Below are positions 7,454 to 16,694 of a stretch of DNA of 34,845 nucleotides, piece by piece. This stretch comes from Myxococcales bacterium. Its GTDB lineage: Bacteria; Myxococcota_A; Polyangia; Polyangiales; Polyangiaceae. Under the pieces are notes generated by a model. It was not told where the DNA came from and made no database searches. It was given only the letters and a program-made list of their open reading frames with translations. The stretch is from the NCBI GenBank assembly GCA_013297655.1, contig JAAFHV010000017.1, positions 26,439-61,283 of the forward strand, read 5' to 3'. The position numbers were made by a program, and so were the translations under genes. Positions within the stretch are counted from its first letter, which is position 1. The number at the start of each line of letters is the position of its first letter.

Positions 7454-7926
7454 TGCGCGCGATGACTCGCAGGAACCTTCTCGCAGCCGCGCTTTTTGCG
7501 TCGGCGTCGCTCGGCGCAGGTGCCGCGCTCGCGGCGGGGGCGACGAAGGTCCGCGCCGAGGTGATGGTCATCCACGCCACGAAGGGCCCGGCGAGCAGCT
7601 ACGACGCGCGCATCGGCGACGTGTCGCGCCTCAAAGAGCCCCCGTTCGATTCCTTCAACACCTACAAGCTCCTCGACAAGCAGACCCTCGATCTCGACTC
7701 GGGAAAGAACGGCAGCGTCGTGCTCCCGAATGGTCGCACGTTGCAGGTCTCGTACGCGGGCCTCACGGCGGATAGCCGCCACGACGTCTCGGCATCCATC
7801 AGCCAGCCCGATGGCCAGTCGTACCTCAAGCTGCTTCGTGTCTCGGCGTCACTCGGGCAGACGTTCTTCGTCGCGGGTCAGTCGTACCAGGGTGGCAACT
7901 TGGTGCTCGCGATCACGCTCCGTTAG
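7453..7926 (+). CDS. Small secreted protein coupled to the sigma/anti-sigma genes
   Basis: A 157-residue protein with a signal peptide (RRNLLAAALFASASLGAGAA, likely cleavage after ALA or nearby). The cysteine-free mature part of about 130 residues reads as mainly beta strand (KVRAEVMVIHATKG, GSVVLPNGRTLQVSYAG, ISQPDGQSYLKLLRVSASLG, GGNLVLAITLR). I do not recognise the family. The ATG at 7453 has AGGAG (7441-7445) at 7-nt spacing and shares one base with the preceding stop; an upstream in-frame ATG at 7426 lacks such a site. The tight coupling suggests it works with the sigma/anti-sigma pair, for example as a sensor or target in the periplasm, which is inference. Confidence 0.72.
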   Translation: MRAMTRRNLLAAALFASASLGAGAALAAGATKVRAEVMVIHATKGPASSYDARIGDVSRLKEPPFDSFNTYKLLDKQTLDLDSGKNGSVVLPNGRTLQVSYAGLTADSRHDVSASISQPDGQSYLKLLRVSASLGQTFFVAGQSYQGGNLVLAITLR

Positions 7927-7945
7927 CGTTCGTCAGCGACGAACG
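7927..7945 (+). terminator. Hairpin directly after the sigma-factor operon
   Basis: A perfect 8-bp stem, CGTTCGTC / GACGAACG with a 3-nt AGC loop, begins right after the stop codon of the secreted protein gene. It lacks a T tract, so it may be a weak or factor-assisted terminator. The rest of the 206-nt gap to 8132 shows no gene or clear site. Confidence 0.45.
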
Positions 7946-8132
7946 GGCTTGCGACGAACCGCGTCGCCGTAGCGCACCGACGAGGGCGCTAGGCGGGTCG
8001 CGGTTTCGTCTTTTGTCGGCCGCTGGCCGGGAAGTGGGGAGGGGAGATCGAGCGTTAAAAGAAGGCCGTGGATTCGCCTTCCCTCGAACCTTCATGGTAA
8101 GCCCGAGAGAGTCCCGAGGTCGCTCGCGTCGC

Positions 8133-9038
8133 ATGAAAAAGCCTGGTCACGTCTCCGTCGAGGTTCCCGAGGACGACTCTCCCCCCTGGGGCAAAGTCGG
8201 AGTCATCGCCGTCATTGGTTTCGTGGTCGGGGTCGCCTGGCCCAAGCTCACTGGCGTGAAGCTCGGGCCCAACGCGCCGAGCGAGTCCACCGCCGCGCCC
8301 GCCGTCGCGAGCCAACGTGCACCCGAGGCACCTCACGAGGTCGCGCTGTCTGCGGCTACGGTGCAGGGCAAGCCTGGCGCCTCGCAGGCCGCTCCCGCGC
8401 AACCCGCTCCCGCGAAGCCCGCGGGGGTCGCCGTCACCGTCGGACACGGGGCCGTGATCTCGTGCAAGACCGCGGATGGAGACAAGAAATCGGGCGGCAA
8501 GGAGTGCGGTGTCTCGGGGTTCGACGGGGTCGCGATGCCGCGCCTCCAGAACCTCGCGCAGTGCACCGCCGCCGCTTCGGCGCAGGGGAAGCTCTCGGCC
8601 GTCTTCACGCTCGACTACGCCGGTGGCCGCATGGACATGAGCATCGGCAAGTCGTCGACGGTAAAAGACAGCGACGCGTTCCTCACGTGCATGCGGACCG
8701 AGTTCAACGGCGTGGTTCTCAAGGGCATCCCGCACGAGCACCCTCGTTACGTGGTCGCCTACTCGGTCGGGTTCGAGCCGAAGGAAGCGGGAAAGCCCGA
8801 AGCTCCTGCCGCCGCCGCGAACACGCCGCCACCGAAGGACGACGCCAAAGGCGATCACGCTTCTGCGCAAGTCACGTGGGAGACGGCGCTCGTGCGCGAC
8901 CAGCCGAAGACCGGCGCCGTCGTGGCCAGGTTGCCGCGCGGAACGAAGGTGACGACCACCTCGTCGCGCGACGGCTGGTTCAAGGTGAGCTGTCCCGAGG
9001 GCGAAGGCTGGGTCTACCGTGGCGCGATCGGGCGCTGA
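8133..9038 (+). CDS. Membrane-anchored protein with C-terminal SH3-like domain
   Basis: A 301-residue protein with a short charged cytoplasmic start and one membrane span at about 20-38 (GKVGVIAVIGFVVGVAW), then an Ala/Pro linker (about 50-110). A middle domain of about 110-230 has several cysteines (VISCKTADG, GKECGVSGFDG, LAQCTAAAS, FLTCMRTEFNG). The bacterial SH3 domain at the end reads ALVRDQPKTGAVVARLPRG, then GWFKVSCPEGEGWVYRG. SH3b domains of this sort usually bind peptidoglycan or partner proteins in the envelope. The middle domain resembles the short calculation-like modules found in many myxobacterial envelope proteins but I cannot name it. ATG 8133 was preferred over in-frame starts at 8094 and 8013 because it gives a compact N-terminus before the span. 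Confidence 0.72.
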   Translation: MKKPGHVSVEVPEDDSPPWGKVGVIAVIGFVVGVAWPKLTGVKLGPNAPSESTAAPAVASQRAPEAPHEVALSAATVQGKPGASQAAPAQPAPAKPAGVAVTVGHGAVISCKTADGDKKSGGKECGVSGFDGVAMPRLQNLAQCTAAASAQGKLSAVFTLDYAGGRMDMSIGKSSTVKDSDAFLTCMRTEFNGVVLKGIPHEHPRYVVAYSVGFEPKEAGKPEAPAAAANTPPPKDDAKGDHASAQVTWETALVRDQPKTGAVVARLPRGTKVTTTSSRDGWFKVSCPEGEGWVYRGAIGR

Positions 9039-9128
9039 GCCTGCCGTTCGCCGACGATACACTCGACACTCAAGCGCGCGCGGTCTCGAACTGGCGGCGA
9101 GATGTTCGTGGAGATCGCACGTGAGCGG

Positions 9129-9407
9129 TCATTCGTCGTCGCGGAGCTCGAACGGAGCGCGCCTCGTGCGACCTTGATCGTCGACCGCGAGGAGCTCTTC
9201 GACCTTCTTTTGTGCGGCGTCGAGCTTCTCCTGAGAGCGAGCGGAGAGACGCACGCCCTCCTCGAAGAGCTGGAGCGACTCTTCGAGCGGAATGTCGCCG
9301 CGCTCGAGCCGGGTGACGATCTCGGACAGCCGCTTCATGGTGCCCTCGAACGACTCGGCGGACGGAGCAGAAGCAGAGGTGGGAGCGGCGTCGCGACCTT
9401 GGCTCAT
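9129..9407 (-). CDS. xseB: Exodeoxyribonuclease VII small subunit
   Basis: A 92-residue cytoplasmic subunit of Exo VII, the nuclease that degrades single-stranded DNA together with XseA. The family signature is plain: SFEGTMKRLSEIVTRLERGD, then PLEESLQLFEEGVRLS, then a long helix QEKLDAAQKKVEELL. The first 17 residues are a variable Ala/Ser-rich lead. The ATG at 9407 overlaps the stop of the upstream HEAT-repeat gene by 4 nt (ATGA), so translation is coupled. xseA is not in the window; in many bacteria it is adjacent. Confidence 0.92.
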   Translation of the reverse strand: MSQGRDAAPTSASAPSAESFEGTMKRLSEIVTRLERGDIPLEESLQLFEEGVRLSARSQEKLDAAQKKVEELLAVDDQGRTRRAPFELRDDE

Positions 9408-11518
9408 GGGCGATCTTTCGGAAAACGAGGGGCGAGGAGGAGGCGCGTGTCGCCGGGCGGCACCGATGGGACGAGAGCGTAACCGTCGGGATCGAACGCG
9501 ACGACGATGGTCTCGCCGTTCGAGCCGAGGAGGAGCCCGGTATAGCCCGATTCGGCGGGGGCTTGGCCATCGGGACCGCTCACGCGGAGCCATGCGCACT
9601 CGTCGGCTTCGCCGCGCGTGACCGGGATCGTGACCCCGTCGTTCGCGCGCCGTGCGACGAAGCGGACCTCGGGGCTCGGATCGAGGCGCGCGGCGAGAGC
9701 GAGCGTGTCCTTGCGCACCTTCGCGTCGCTGTCGCGGGTACGGGCCGCGAGCGCGCGCACGAGCCAGAGCCGCTCGCGTGAATCGGGTTCGTAAGCGTAC
9801 GCCGCGGCGAGCCGGCCGGACACGTCGCGGACCTTGCTCTCGGAGAGCCCGAGGAGGGCGTGGGCGCGGACGATGGGCGTGCGTGAAGCGAGGAGACTCT
9901 TCAGCTTTTCGCTCGGCTCTTCCTCCGAGCGGCGCGCGAGGGCGTAGGTCGCGAGCGCTGCCTCGGGGGCCCCCGATTCGGCGCGATCGACGAGGAGCGG
10001 CGAGGGCACGATCCCCGAGGGATCGCCGGTCGCGAGCGCGGCGAAGAGCGCGGTGCGCGCGGCGCCGTCTTTTTCGACGACGGCGAGGCGGAGCATGGTC
10101 TCGCGCTGGCTGTCGTCGAGCTTTCCGCGTGCGCCCATCGCCGCGGCGGCGCGGACCTCGGGGGCGTTGTCCTTGAAGAACCTCTCCGGCGAGGAGAGCC
10201 CTGTCGACACGAGGCCGAACGCGCCGACGGCTCGGGCCGCGGGGGTGGGGTCCACCGCGAGCGCACGCAGCGTGTCGTCGGCCTCGGAGATGCGCGGCGC
10301 GCCGCGAAGCACCCGAAGCACGTAAGCGCGCGCGCCGAGACGCTTCACCGCCGACGACCGAAGCATCGCCACGATCCACGGATCGACGTGCGGACTTCGT
10401 GAACGGCCGAGGGCTTGCGATGCTTCGCTCTCGACCGTCTTGTCGAGCACGAGGCTCCCGATCGCCTTCGCCGCGGCGACCGAGCTGCAGCGAGAGAGCG
10501 CGGCGATCGCGGCGAGGCGTTCGCCATAGACGGGGTGCGAAGCGGCGCGTGCGCCGACGAGCTTCACGAGCTCGTCGTTCTCCGCGAGGTGCACGAGCTC
10601 GACCGCGAGCGGCGCGGTGCCCTCGTCGGCGAAGAGCGCCTTGAGCGCAGGCGCGGCGTCCTTCGATGTGAGCGCGACGAGGGCTTGGGCCGCCGCGACG
10701 CGGAGCGCGGGGCTCGGATCTTTCACGAGCGCGCGCGCGGGCTCGAGCGCGCGCGCGTCGCCCTTCTGCGCGAGCGTGACGAGGGCGAGGGCCTTGGCGC
10801 GTGGATCGGACGACGCTAGCGCGAGGAGGAGGACGTCAGCGGACCGCAGATCTTCGGTCTTCGCGACGGCGGCGAGCACCGCGGGAGAGAGTGCCGCGGC
10901 GGGCCCGAGCCCACGAATGGTGGCCGGTGGCGCCGACGCGAGCGCCTTCGTCGCGGCGTCCGTGCCGACGCTCTGCGCCCGCACCGCCGCGAGCAACGCC
11001 TCCATCGCCGAGCCCACTCCGCTTCGTGCGAGCGCGAGGGCGGCGGTGGCGCGGGCGAGCTCGAAGCGCGCGTGCGGGTCCGACTCGTCGTTGCCGTAGA
11101 GCCGCGCGGTGCTCGTTTGCACGTTCATGATGCTCACGAGCGCGGCGCGAGGGCCGTCTTCCGCGGCGTGCGAGGCGAGCGCGCGCGAGACCTCCAGCAG
11201 CGCCCTCGCGTCGGTGCGCACCTGAGCGTTCGACTCGGCCTGGGAAGCGAGCAGCGCGATCGCTTCGGGGGTGCCTTGTTCTGCCGCGCGACGGATCCCA
11301 CGCAGACGATCCTCGGGGGAGCTCGCGCGGAGCAGCCGCTGCACGAGCTCCATTCCGAACCGACCGCGCAGGTTCGCGGGTGCAGCTTCCGGCGTCGCGG
11401 CGGGCTCGCTCGGGCGCACGCGCGGCTGGGCGTTGGAAGGACCGCTCGCGCCGAGGGCGACGAGCACGGTGGCGACCCCGAGCCCTCGTATGCACGCACG
11501 CCTCGCTCGTGTGATCAC
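9404..11518 (-). CDS. Secreted HEAT-repeat protein
   Basis: A protein of about 704 residues with a signal-like start (ITRARRACIRGLGVATVLVA, ending near SNA-Q). It consists largely of helical HEAT/PBS-lyase-like repeats, for example SSDPRAKALALVTLAQKGD, KDPSPALRVAAAQALVAL and DPTPAARAVGAFGLVSTG. The last 80 residues change to a beta-rich module (ECAWLRVSGPDG, GYTGLLLGSNGETIVVAFD). HEAT scaffolds bind proteins; no catalytic site is visible. The start is uncertain: GTG 11518 gives the best signal peptide, but a purine-rich run abuts it too closely. GTG 11590 is an alternative. The gene shares 4 nt with xseB, an unusual pairing of an envelope scaffold with a DNA repair subunit. Confidence 0.75.
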   Translation of the reverse strand: MITRARRACIRGLGVATVLVALGASGPSNAQPRVRPSEPAATPEAAPANLRGRFGMELVQRLLRASSPEDRLRGIRRAAEQGTPEAIALLASQAESNAQVRTDARALLEVSRALASHAAEDGPRAALVSIMNVQTSTARLYGNDESDPHARFELARATAALALARSGVGSAMEALLAAVRAQSVGTDAATKALASAPPATIRGLGPAAALSPAVLAAVAKTEDLRSADVLLLALASSDPRAKALALVTLAQKGDARALEPARALVKDPSPALRVAAAQALVALTSKDAAPALKALFADEGTAPLAVELVHLAENDELVKLVGARAASHPVYGERLAAIAALSRCSSVAAAKAIGSLVLDKTVESEASQALGRSRSPHVDPWIVAMLRSSAVKRLGARAYVLRVLRGAPRISEADDTLRALAVDPTPAARAVGAFGLVSTGLSSPERFFKDNAPEVRAAAAMGARGKLDDSQRETMLRLAVVEKDGAARTALFAALATGDPSGIVPSPLLVDRAESGAPEAALATYALARRSEEEPSEKLKSLLASRTPIVRAHALLGLSESKVRDVSGRLAAAYAYEPDSRERLWLVRALAARTRDSDAKVRKDTLALAARLDPSPEVRFVARRANDGVTIPVTRGEADECAWLRVSGPDGQAPAESGYTGLLLGSNGETIVVAFDPDGYALVPSVPPGDTRLLLAPRFPKDRP

Positions 11519-11640
11519 CTCTCGAGAGTAGTGCAGCGGCGCCGAGATAGGACCAAAGATCGCGCACCGGACACAGCGCACCAAGCGCACACCTTCGCGG
11601 AACGAGGATGGCGCCTGAGTGTCTTAAGTAATGGAAATGA

Positions 11641-13695
<2,055 letters not shown>

Positions 13696-13772
13696 GCGCA
13701 CGCCCGAACTTACGCGAGGCGACGCCGCGACGAAACGCGAATCGCTCTGAAATCCCGCGCGAGCGACGAGCC

Positions 13773-14420
13773 TTACTCTGCGTCGTTCACGGCGCACTGC
13801 GCCCGGTCGGGGAGGAAGTGGTCCATGCGGAGGCGCTTGGCTTCGAGGTACCCCGCGGAGAACGCGTTCGGAGTGACGATCACACCTTCGCGCGAGTCCA
13901 CCTCGACCCCGAGCTCGCGGAGGGCCGAGACCTTCATCGGGTTGTTCGTGAGAAGGCGCACGCTCTCGATCTCGAGGAACTCGAGCATGTCACGCGCGCA
14001 GTCGTATTCGCGCGAGTCGTCCGGGAGGCCGAGGAGGCGATTGGCGTCGACCGTGTCGTGGCCGCGTTGCTGGAGGGCGTACGCGCGGATCTTGTTCGTC
14101 AATCCGATGCCTCGCCCCTCTTGGCGGAGGTACAAGATGGCGCCGAACCCACGTTGCGCGACTTCGGCCATCGCCGCGTCGAGCTGCTCTTTGCAGTCGC
14201 ACTTGAGCGATCCGAAGACCTCGCTCGTGATGCACTCCGAGTGGACCCGGACGGGGACCTCTCGCTTGCCGCCCACCTCGCCGAAGACGAGAGCGACGTG
14301 CTCCTCACCGTTGGTTCCGCGAAACACGTGAGTCTTGAAAGTTCCGTGGCGGGTCGGCAATTCGGCCATCGCCTGCCACTCGGTTCGAGGCCGGATCTCC
14401 CGTTTCTGGGGGACGTGCAT
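13773..14420 (-). CDS. ribA: GTP cyclohydrolase II
   Basis: A 215-residue stand-alone RibA, the zinc enzyme that opens GTP to the pyrimidine precursor of riboflavin. Zinc ligands C63, C74 and C76 lie in SECITSEVFGSLKCDC. The substrate motif RQEGRGIGL is at 99-107, the catalytic tyrosine in IRAYALQ is about Y114, and the lysine of TNNPMK is at 163. The ATG at 14420 has AGGAG at 6-nt spacing; starts further upstream would add an unrelated R/P-rich lead. Many bacteria fuse RibA to RibB, but here it is separate. The leader carries a promoter-like pair and a hairpin. ribF, later in the same pathway, lies 10 kb away on the same strand. Confidence 0.95.
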   Translation of the reverse strand: MHVPQKREIRPRTEWQAMAELPTRHGTFKTHVFRGTNGEEHVALVFGEVGGKREVPVRVHSECITSEVFGSLKCDCKEQLDAAMAEVAQRGFGAILYLRQEGRGIGLTNKIRAYALQQRGHDTVDANRLLGLPDDSREYDCARDMLEFLEIESVRLLTNNPMKVSALRELGVEVDSREGVIVTPNAFSAGYLEAKRLRMDHFLPDRAQCAVNDAE

Positions 14421-14454
14421 CTCTTGCTCCTGCTGTTCGATTCTTCTTGGAGGA

Positions 14455-14473
14455 GGTCGGGGTTTCTCCGACC
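14455..14473 (-). other. Hairpin in the ribA leader
   Basis: GGTCGG (14455-14460) and CCGACC (14468-14473) pair perfectly around a 7-nt loop, about 25 nt before the ribA ribosome site. I searched this leader for the conserved boxes of the FMN riboswitch and saw none, so any role in control is open. Confidence 0.3.
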
Positions 14474-14481
14474 AGGAGCCG

Positions 14482-14509
14482 AATGTAAAGCCGATTCGGC
14501 GGGAGTCAA
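14482..14509 (-). promoter_or_regulatory. ribA: Candidate sigma70-type promoter for ribA
   Basis: On the minus strand TTGACT (14509-14504) is followed after 16 nt by TACATT (14487-14482), a reasonable -35/-10 pair about 60 nt before the ribA ATG. The spacer and -10 overlap a 7-bp inverted repeat, GCCGAAT (14478-14484) / ATTCGGC (14494-14500), which could be an operator or mRNA structure. Confidence 0.38.
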
Positions 14510-14603
14510 ACCTCGTGGTCACGTGAAAATCATCGAAACGTTTGTGAAATTCACGAGAACAGGTCGTTCTTCAGAGGAGCGTAGTCGGCGCTCTCGACCG
14601 TCT

Positions 14604-15647
14604 CTATGAAGCCGGGCGCGCGCGCGTTTCACGTTTGCAGAGGCTCATGAGCATTTCTTCGAGGATGGCCTCTGGCGCGCGGCGGGAGCTCTTGAGCGCG
14701 ATGTCGGTCTCGCCGAGGACCCCGAGCCATCGTTCGACCTCCCGCGGGCGGATCGCGCGTGCCTTCGCGGCGAGGTCGCGGACGCGGAACGGCTGGAACA
14801 CGCCGGCGCGCTTGGCGGCCTCGTCCTCCCTCGCGCCTCCCTCGAGCGCGGCCTGGAACTTCGCGAGCTGACGCACCGACCACGCGAGCGCGCCGAGCAG
14901 CACGAGCCCGCGGTCCCGAGGGTCGTAGGCGTCGGCGAGGACAGAGAGCGAGCGTGCCAAGTTTCGCTGGCCGACGGCGTCGACGAGCGCCCAACTGTCG
15001 TCGAGGCGCACCCGATGAATGCACTCGCCGATCGCGTCTTCTCCGATCGGCGCGCCCTTGCCGACGAAGAGCGAGAGGCGCTCCACGGCATCTTCGAGGG
15101 ACGAGAGATCGTGGCCTACGAGCTCGGCGAGGAGCTCTGCCGTCTCGGCCTCGATGACATGACCTTTGTGCTTGGCGGTGTCGACGATCCACGAAGGCAG
15201 CTTGCGGCGCTCGATCGCCGAGCAGTCGACGGCGAGGCCCGCCTTCTTGACGTGGGTGCCGAGCTTGCGGCGCCCGTCGAGCTTGTCTGCGACGAGCACG
15301 AGGCACGTAGAAGATATGGGATTCTTTACGTATTCTGCGAGCGGATCGGTGGGGAAGCCGGCGTCGCCGGAGGTCTCTTTTTCTTCCCAGCGCTCCACTT
15401 GGCGAACGAGCACGAAGCGACGCTTCGCCATCATCGGGACCATGCGGACGGCGGCGAGCACCTTGTCGACGCTCGCTTCGCCGGCGGTCAGCTTGTCTTC
15501 GTTGAAGTCCGGGATCCCGCCCGCGAGCGCGGCCTCACGGAGCGCGCGCACGACGCGCTCCCGGTACCAGCGCTCTTCGCCCACCACGGCATAAACGGGG
15601 AGGAGCTCCCCTTGTTTCGCGGATTGGATGACCGAGTCGGGGGTCAC
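14604..15647 (-). CDS. holA: DNA polymerase III delta subunit
   Basis: A 347-residue clamp-loader subunit that opens the beta sliding clamp at the replication fork. The N-terminal AAA+-like fold starts PVYAVVGEERWYRERVVRAL, a typical HolA first helix region, followed by FVLVRQVERWEE, LVLVADKLDGRRKLG (degenerate ATPase site) and the delta/delta' signature LSSLEDAVERLSLFVG around residue 185. The C-terminal collar helices include VLLGALAWSVRQLAKFQAAL. The GTG start at 15647 overlaps the stop of the upstream gene (GTGA), so it is translated behind the MYXO-CTERM protein gene. Confidence 0.93.
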   Translation of the reverse strand: MTPDSVIQSAKQGELLPVYAVVGEERWYRERVVRALREAALAGGIPDFNEDKLTAGEASVDKVLAAVRMVPMMAKRRFVLVRQVERWEEKETSGDAGFPTDPLAEYVKNPISSTCLVLVADKLDGRRKLGTHVKKAGLAVDCSAIERRKLPSWIVDTAKHKGHVIEAETAELLAELVGHDLSSLEDAVERLSLFVGKGAPIGEDAIGECIHRVRLDDSWALVDAVGQRNLARSLSVLADAYDPRDRGLVLLGALAWSVRQLAKFQAALEGGAREDEAAKRAGVFQPFRVRDLAAKARAIRPREVERWLGVLGETDIALKSSRRAPEAILEEMLMSLCKRETRARPAS

Positions 15648-16492
15648 GGGGTCGCGTCGTCGTCCGTCTTCTTGCGGCGCGCACGGGCCGCGAACACGAG
15701 CGCCAGGCCCACGCCGGGGAGCGCGAAGAACGCATCGGCAGACTCACCACCGGGGATCGCGCAGCCGCAGCCCGACTTGGGCGCGACCTTGATGTCTTCT
15801 TCCGAGGTGTGGTTGTAGGCGTCTTTGCCGACGAAGGGCGGGGGAGTGCCGACCGCGCTCACGTCGCCCTGGACCGGATTTGCGCCCGGATCCTCGTCGT
15901 TCTTGGCGACCTTCGGGCCCGCGTCGATGCCGTTGTCGTACTTCTTGATGCTGGTGTCCTTGGCGTTGAACGCGATGCTGCGGCGGTCGACGACGGGGTT
16001 GTCGCCCTTCAGGATCAACGTGGCGCTGCCGCCGATGTCGGTGCCGTCGGGGGTGCGGAGCTGCATCTTGTACTCGCCGGCCTCGAAGCCACGATCGCGC
16101 TTGAGACCGAAGTCGAAGTTGGTGCCCTTGTAGATCTTGCCGCTCGCGTCCGCGAAGTCGACGTCGAGGCTCTCGACCATCGGGTTTTGCCCCGTGAGGG
16201 CGGTGCGGTTCACGACCGGCTCGCTCTTGCCGTCGACGAGCGAGCGCTCGTAGGCCATCGTCTTCGTGAACACGAAGCGGAGCGGCTGGTGCGCCATCGG
16301 CGGGGCCTTCGTGAGCTCGATCTTCACGTAGATGTGCCACGCGCCGGACACCTCGGTGGCGTTGTCTTGCTTCAGCTTGAAGGTGCCCGCGGCGTGCGCG
16401 GGGGAAGCAGCGAGGAAGACGAGGGCGAAGGCGATCGCGGCGAGGGCGATCTGGGCCTTCCGCACGACCGAGGACAGCGTCGAGGGGATCAT
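15644..16492 (-). CDS. Secreted protein with MYXO-CTERM-like surface-sorting tail
   Basis: A 282-residue protein with a clear signal peptide (ALAAIAFALVFLAASPAHA, cleavage before A35). The beta-rich ectodomain of about 180 residues contains SGAWHIYVKIELTKAPPM and RGFEAGEYKMQLRTPDG. The tail has GCGC at 241-244, then a hydrophobic stretch (AFFALPGVGLALVFAAR) and a basic cluster ARRKK. This is the plan of MYXO-CTERM tails, which in myxobacteria are processed at the Cys motif and lead to surface display. Unusually, the basic cluster is followed by seven residues ending DDDATP. Function of the ectodomain is unknown. The stop overlaps the holA GTG. Confidence 0.78.
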   Translation of the reverse strand: MIPSTLSSVVRKAQIALAAIAFALVFLAASPAHAAGTFKLKQDNATEVSGAWHIYVKIELTKAPPMAHQPLRFVFTKTMAYERSLVDGKSEPVVNRTALTGQNPMVESLDVDFADASGKIYKGTNFDFGLKRDRGFEAGEYKMQLRTPDGTDIGGSATLILKGDNPVVDRRSIAFNAKDTSIKKYDNGIDAGPKVAKNDEDPGANPVQGDVSAVGTPPPFVGKDAYNHTSEEDIKVAPKSGCGCAIPGGESADAFFALPGVGLALVFAARARRKKTDDDATP

Positions 16493-16655
16493 CGGGGCGG
16501 AACGCTACCTCAAGTCGGCCCGTCGATCCGCCCACTTTCAACCCGCCCGAACGCAGCTTTGGCGCGCTCGAGCAAAACGTAGGGCAAGGTGAGCGGCCCG
16601 CGCGCCGAGGTGCGAGGGGAGCGGGTAATTTTCCGTAGAACCTCGACCTGCACGT

Positions 16656-16685
16656 TTGACAGTGAACCGGGGTTTGGGCAGACTT
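16656..16685 (+). promoter_or_regulatory. Candidate promoter of the Ser/Thr kinase gene
   Basis: A perfect TTGACA at 16656-16661 is followed after 18 nt by a weak -10, AGACTT (16680-16685). Transcription would start only a few bases before the ATG at 16695, implying a nearly leaderless mRNA; no Shine-Dalgarno sequence is seen. The rest of the 202-nt divergent gap (16493-16694) shows no other clear site. Confidence 0.3.
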
Positions 16686-16694
16686 TGAGCGTAA

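Noticed and set aside
14421-14603. FMN riboswitch before ribA
   Set aside because: The conserved RFN boxes are not visible; only short hairpins and a promoter-like pair are seen.
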